A stretch of DNA of 64,000 nt from JANQJA01 sp040880285 (GTDB lineage: Bacteria > Pseudomonadota > Gammaproteobacteria > Pseudomonadales > Azotimanducaceae): contig JBBDIT010000076.1 of assembly GCA_040880285.1 (NCBI GenBank), positions 1-64,000 of the forward strand, given 5' to 3'. The number at the start of each line of letters is the position of its first letter. The stretch's first letter is position 1. Position numbers and translations under genes: made by a program. Of this stretch, positions 60,289 to 64,000 are shown in pieces. The notes below the pieces were generated by a model. The model saw nothing but the letters and a program-made list of their open reading frames with translations, did no database searches and was not told the DNA's origin.

Positions 60289-61344
60289 ATGGCGGATGTC
60301 CCGATGATTGAATCAGACCGTTTGGTATCTCCTGAATTGATGGCTGCCGAGTCAAGCCAGGACTGGGCGATCAGGCCCAGGTACTTCAGCGAATACCGTG
60401 GCCAGTCCCAGGTCAGTGAGCAGATGCAGATTTTTATTGCCGCGGCGCTGGCTCGGAAAGAAGCGTTGGACCACACCTTGATCTTTGGCCCCCCGGGTCT
60501 TGGAAAGACCACGTTGGCGCATATCATTGCCAATGAGTTGGGGGTCCAGATCCGATCTACCTCTGGGCCGGTGATGGAAAAAAAAGGCGATCTGGTCGCG
60601 GCGCTCACAAATCTTGAGGAGGGCGATGTCCTTTTCATTGATGAGATTCACAGACTGACACCTGTTGTTGAAGAGATCTTGTATCCCGCGATGGAAGACT
60701 ACCAGGTCGACATCACTATAGGTGAAGGGCCCGCTGCCCGTTCGATCAAACTTGACCTCCCTCCTTTTACCCTCGTCGGGGCTACCACGCGGACTGGACT
60801 GCTGACATCGCCACTTCGAGATCGGTTCGGTATCGTGCAACGCCTTGAGTTTTACAATGTCGAAGACCTGACGGGAATCACTTTACGATCAGCAAAATTG
60901 CTCGATGTGATGACCGAAGCCAGCGGTGCGCGAGAAATTGCTATGCGTTCGCGTGGCACACCACGGATTGCAAATCGCCTGCTCAAAAGAGTCAGGGATT
61001 ACGCTGAAGTCAAGGCTGAAGGCATTATTACGCGTCAGGTCGCAGACTCTGCGCTGGATATGCTCAAAGTCGACGAGAATGGGTTCGATCACATGGACCG
61101 AAGGCTGTTGATGGCGATGATCGAGAAATTTGATGGTGGCCCGGTCGGCATCGATAGCCTTGCCGCCGCTGTTGGTGAGGAACGGGATACGATCGAGGAC
61201 GTGTATGAACCGTTTTTGATCCAGCAGGGATTTATTCAGCGTACTCCCCGGGGCAGGATTGCCACCAGCAATGCCTATCTGCATTTTGGATTGCCGCGTC
61301 CGGGAGGCGGCGACCTGTTCTCGGGTGAGAAAACACCTCACTAG
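60289..61344 (+). CDS. ruvB: Holliday junction branch-migration ATPase RuvB
   Basis: A 351-residue AAA+ motor. Walker A is FGPPGLGKTTLAH, Walker B is FIDEIHRL, sensor GATTRTGLLTSPLRDRFG with the arginine region, then a winged-helix C-terminus. The start at 60289 gives MADVPMIESDRLVSPEL; the ATG at 60304 would give the more usual MIESDRLV start. RuvB pumps DNA through the RuvA-junction complex. Confidence 0.93.
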   Translation: MADVPMIESDRLVSPELMAAESSQDWAIRPRYFSEYRGQSQVSEQMQIFIAAALARKEALDHTLIFGPPGLGKTTLAHIIANELGVQIRSTSGPVMEKKGDLVAALTNLEEGDVLFIDEIHRLTPVVEEILYPAMEDYQVDITIGEGPAARSIKLDLPPFTLVGATTRTGLLTSPLRDRFGIVQRLEFYNVEDLTGITLRSAKLLDVMTEASGAREIAMRSRGTPRIANRLLKRVRDYAEVKAEGIITRQVADSALDMLKVDENGFDHMDRRLLMAMIEKFDGGPVGIDSLAAAVGEERDTIEDVYEPFLIQQGFIQRTPRGRIATSNAYLHFGLPRPGGGDLFSGEKTPH

Positions 61345-61370
61345 TTTAAAACCGCCAAGGAGCGTTACGA

Positions 61371-62042
61371 GTGAATGAGCCGCTTTCAATCATTGACCTG
61401 ATATTAAATGCCAGTCCGGTGGTCCAGGTTGTTATGGCAATACTGGTGCTGGCATCAATGGCCTCATGGATCATGATTTTCCAACGCTGGTTCTCGCTAT
61501 CGGCAATCAGCCGCCAGGCAATCGAGTTTGAAAGTGAATTCTGGTCAGGTAAGGATTTGCGTCAGATCTACAAGGATATCGAAGAGAATGAAGAGACGCC
61601 AATTGGCTCGGCGGCAATCTTTCATGCCGGCTTTCGTGAATTTACCAGGGTCAGGAAGCAGGAGGCAGACTCGGATCGTGTTATGCAGAACGTTCACAGA
61701 GCCATGCGCGTCTCTATGTTTCGGGAAGAAGAGCGGTTAGAGACACACCTCTCTTTCCTTGCCACGGTCGGTTCGACCAGCCCCTATATCGGATTGTTCG
61801 GGACTGTGTGGGGCATTATGAATTCGTTTCGAGGTCTTGCGACTGTCAACCAGGCCAGTTTGTCAGTGGTTGCGCCTGGTATTTCCGAGGCGTTGGTGGC
61901 GACTGCTATGGGGCTTTTTGCGGCAATTCCGGCGGTCATCGCGTACAACCGTTATTCGGCGCAGGTGGAAATTATCGTAAACCGATTTGAAGCGTTTACC
62001 GATGAGTTCAGCAGCATTCTTTACCGGGCGATTCACAACTAG
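61371..62042 (+). CDS. tolQ: Tol-Pal system protein TolQ
   Basis: A 223-residue inner-membrane protein with three membrane segments (near residues 15-36, 130-152 and 164-186), related to MotA/ExbB. VGSTSPYIGLFGTVWGIMNS is the conserved pore segment. With TolR it uses the proton gradient to drive TolA. GTG start after AAGGAGCG. The ybgC thioesterase gene that commonly stands between ruvB and tolQ is absent: only 26 bases separate them. Confidence 0.92.
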   Translation: MNEPLSIIDLILNASPVVQVVMAILVLASMASWIMIFQRWFSLSAISRQAIEFESEFWSGKDLRQIYKDIEENEETPIGSAAIFHAGFREFTRVRKQEADSDRVMQNVHRAMRVSMFREEERLETHLSFLATVGSTSPYIGLFGTVWGIMNSFRGLATVNQASLSVVAPGISEALVATAMGLFAAIPAVIAYNRYSAQVEIIVNRFEAFTDEFSSILYRAIHN

Positions 62043-62082
62043 TTAGCCCCGGGAGCAGCGAATCAGGTAAGGATGAGGCAGT

Positions 62083-62508
62083 ATGCCCAAAGCAGCACGA
62101 AGAAAACCGATGTCAGAGATCAACGTCGTGCCCTATATAGACGTGATGCTGGTTTTGCTTGTCATCTTCATGGTGACTGCGCCACTGATGACGCAGGGCA
62201 TCAAGGTTGATTTACCAGACGCTACTTCAGGTCCGCTGGATGTCGATGAGAATGAACCAACGCTGGTGGTCTCTGTCAAATCCGACAATACCTACTATAT
62301 GAACATGGGGGAGGAGGAAGAACCTGTCGAGCTTGCCATGATCGCTGAAAGGGCGAACAAGATTCTCGCAGCGAATCCTGATATCAAGGTGCTAATCGAA
62401 GGGGACCAGACACTTCAATACGGCGTGATCATCCATGTCATGAATGTCTTGCAAGGTGCCGGTGCAGATAGTGTGGGCCTTATTACGGAACCCCCTGTCG
62501 ACAATTGA
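62083..62508 (+). CDS. tolR: Tol-Pal system protein TolR
   Basis: A 141-residue protein with one N-terminal membrane segment (VVPYIDVMLVLLVIFMVTAP) and a periplasmic domain, related to MotB/ExbD. D20 in the membrane segment is the proton-carrying aspartate. It forms the ion-driven stator with TolQ. The TolQ-TolR spacing is 40 bases. Confidence 0.92.
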   Translation: MPKAARRKPMSEINVVPYIDVMLVLLVIFMVTAPLMTQGIKVDLPDATSGPLDVDENEPTLVVSVKSDNTYYMNMGEEEEPVELAMIAERANKILAANPDIKVLIEGDQTLQYGVIIHVMNVLQGAGADSVGLITEPPVDN

Positions 62509-62511
62509 GTT

Positions 62512-63297
62512 ATGAATTCACTTGGCTCTTATATTCCGTCATTTATCCTCGCGTCGGCATTTCATGCGCTGGTGATCGCCGCGCTTATGTGGAATTGGGA
62601 CAACTCTTCGCCGATTGATGTCACACCCGTTACGCCCTATTACATTGAAGCGAACGTGGTTGCCGAGAATCCGCACACCGCTAAAGCAAAACAGGCAGCA
62701 GCTACTGCTGCCGCGCGTGAGCGGGCGCGCCGGGAGCGCATTGAAACTGAACGAGTGGCTGCCCAGCGTCGTGCGAAGCTGGATGAGGAAAAGTTGGCCA
62801 AGGCGCGCCAGCAAGCCGCTGAGCGAGAGAAGCAGGAGCAAGATCGCCTTGCGCAGTTTCGGGTCCAACAGCAAGCAGCTGATGCTGAGGCTGAAGCGAT
62901 CGCAGCGCAGGAATTGTCCGAAGAAGATCGCCTGAAGAGGGAGCAGAGTCTCGCGCTTGCCGTCATGGATGAACTCGAGTACCGACGGGCGGTTACCGAC
63001 GATGAGAAAGCCATGGCCTATGTTGCGCAGATCCAGCAGGACATTGTCCAGAGGTGGTCGCGACCGCCGAGCGCCAGAAACGGCATGCAGGCGCTCTTAA
63101 AGGTTCGTCTGGTACCCACAGGAGAGGTCGTGGATGTGGCGGTGATCGAATCCAGCGGTAACGATGCGTTCGATCGCTCCGCGATACAAGCGGTCGAGAA
63201 GGCAGAACGGTTCCTCGTCCCTTCAGAGTCGCGTCAGTTTGAACGAAACTTCAGGGAATTCGAAGTACTATTCCGGCCCGAGGATTTGAGGCTTTAG
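62512..63297 (+). CDS. tolA: Tol-Pal system protein TolA
   Basis: A 261-residue protein, shorter than the E. coli form (421). N-terminal membrane segment (SYIPSFILASAFHALVIAALM, near residues 5-25), a long alanine-, arginine-, lysine- and glutamate-rich helix (about 50-155) crossing the periplasm, and a C-terminal TonB-like domain (GMQALLKVRLVPTGEVVDVA). It transmits force from TolQR to Pal/TolB. Starts 3 bases after the tolR stop. Confidence 0.9.
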   Translation: MNSLGSYIPSFILASAFHALVIAALMWNWDNSSPIDVTPVTPYYIEANVVAENPHTAKAKQAAATAAARERARRERIETERVAAQRRAKLDEEKLAKARQQAAEREKQEQDRLAQFRVQQQAADAEAEAIAAQELSEEDRLKREQSLALAVMDELEYRRAVTDDEKAMAYVAQIQQDIVQRWSRPPSARNGMQALLKVRLVPTGEVVDVAVIESSGNDAFDRSAIQAVEKAERFLVPSESRQFERNFREFEVLFRPEDLRL

Positions 63298-63340
63298 TCC
63301 ATCCACACGGGCATTTAAGTTTTCCAGGAGAAGGTGTTCC

Positions 63341-64000
63341 ATGAAGTATATCGTCTCGTTGCTGGTTGTTTGTGTTCTGCAGGTTGCGCCTGCAAGGGCG
63401 GAGCTTCGGATTGAAGTCACAAAGGGTGTGGACAACGCTGTCAGAATCGCAATTGTTCCGTTTGAAATGCGGCGCACAGGCGCGTTACCAACTGATATCT
63501 CGGAAGTGGTTACGAGAGACCTGACCTTGAGCGGCAGATTTGAAACCTTGCCTGTCTCGCAGATGTTGAGTTTACCCGGCCAACCTGACGAAATTTTCCC
63601 CCGGGACTGGCGTTTGCTGGATGTAGAGTACCTGGTGCTCGGTTCCATGGAGCCAGCAGGTGAAGGTCAATATCGATTGCAGTTCTTCCTCTATAACGTA
63701 TTTAACCAGTCAGTCCAGTTGTCTCAGGCGATACAAGGGACGACGGAAGAATTAAGGGATATGGGACACTATGTCAGTGACGTTGTGTTTGAAAACCTGA
63801 CGGGGATAGATGGCGCCTTTTCCACGCGAATAATGTATGTAACTGCCACCGGGCCAATAGAAGACAGACAGTATCAACTCAATATCGCCGACGCCGACGG
63901 GGCGCGGGTAGAAACGATACTGCGATCCCGAGAACCGATTCTGTCAGCGACCTGGGCCCCTGATGGTCACCGGGTCGCCTATGTCTCGTTTGAGAACGAC
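63341..64000 (+). CDS. tolB: Tol-Pal system protein TolB, 5' part
   Basis: The first 220 codons of TolB; the gene runs off the right edge. It has a signal peptide (MKYIVSLLVVCVLQVAPARA) and the N-terminal domain (RIEVTKGVDNAVRIAIVPFE) that opens before the beta-propeller, whose first blade begins at SREPILSATWAPDGHRVAYV. TolB is periplasmic and binds Pal and TolA. Ribosome-binding site CCAGGAGAAGG precedes ATG. Confidence 0.92.
   Translation, partial: MKYIVSLLVVCVLQVAPARAELRIEVTKGVDNAVRIAIVPFEMRRTGALPTDISEVVTRDLTLSGRFETLPVSQMLSLPGQPDEIFPRDWRLLDVEYLVLGSMEPAGEGQYRLQFFLYNVFNQSVQLSQAIQGTTEELRDMGHYVSDVVFENLTGIDGAFSTRIMYVTATGPIEDRQYQLNIADADGARVETILRSREPILSATWAPDGHRVAYVSFEND

Noticed and set aside
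1..64000. tRNA or rRNA genes, phage genes, known defence systems
   Set aside because: I looked for them and saw no tRNA cloverleaf, rRNA stretch, phage structural gene or known defence gene set, apart from the toxin-antitoxin pair.

Overview
The window looks like chromosomal DNA of a free-living, probably marine, gammaproteobacterium. The evidence is the order fmdB-aspS-yebC-ruvCAB-tolQRAB at the right end, the RhlB, MiaE, MoaB/MoeA and NhaA/NhaD genes, and a base composition near 50 percent GC. Two runs of exactly 100 N (45608-45707 and 49982-50081) show it is a draft scaffold, probably a metagenome-assembled genome. The first gap is flanked by two identical 55-base copies, so it is an assembly artefact and not missing sequence.

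Layout. (1) 1-4001: tail of an integron gene-cassette array. Recombination (attC) sites at 8-73, 789-2348 (split by an insertion sequence), 2904-3008 and 3948-4001 (degenerate) separate a metallophosphoesterase, a ParD/RelE-like toxin-antitoxin pair, a broken VOC/GFA cassette and an intact GFA gene. An IS110-family (IS1111 group) element sits inside one attC site; its transposase is frameshifted and its 3' non-coding region is the expected place of a guide RNA. No integrase is in view. (2) 4059-14448: mostly plus-strand core genes: cytochrome b561, YbaK, NhaA behind a structured leader, an acid phosphatase, MsrA diverging from a PatB/MalY C-S lyase, a crotonase, NhaD, a cyclic-nucleotide-binding protein, MoaB and MoeA. 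(3) 14449-20337: two methyltransferases, a GT4 glycosyltransferase and an alpha/alpha-barrel protein, an HD phosphohydrolase and a MetR-like regulator. (4) 20338-25392: a short terminator-closed transcript with a perfect Shine-Dalgarno sequence, a minus-strand run of small metabolic genes, and two oppositely oriented arrays of short hairpins flanking a 56-residue gene. (5) 25462-36985: a TRAP transporter, AmtB, assorted enzymes, a photolyase, and a PP2C phosphatase overlapping a compact protein kinase. (6) 37019-45769: minus-strand groups: RhlB-cupin-FecR-like-DUF2937, aspartate aminotransferase-ArgC, a 5'-truncated epoxide hydrolase, a GT2-like glycosyltransferase, MiaE and a carboxylesterase. 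(7) 45887-55576: acyl-CoA metabolism (AMACR/CoA-transferase, PrpE), an SDR interrupted by a gap, ArsC, a BrkB protein, a TlpA-like lipoprotein, ProS and an HU protein. (8) 56132-64000: FmdB, AspS, YebC, RuvCAB and the Tol system, with TolB cut by the window edge.

How the genes work together: NhaA and NhaD serve sodium/proton homeostasis; AmtB and the TRAP system serve uptake; YbaK complements the editing domain of ProS; RuvABC processes Holliday junctions; TolQRAB spans the envelope. The parts most worth a second look are the integron/IS1111 region with its candidate guide RNA, the inverted hairpin arrays around the small gene, the transcript at 20385-20517, the nhaA leader, and the phosphatase-kinase pair.
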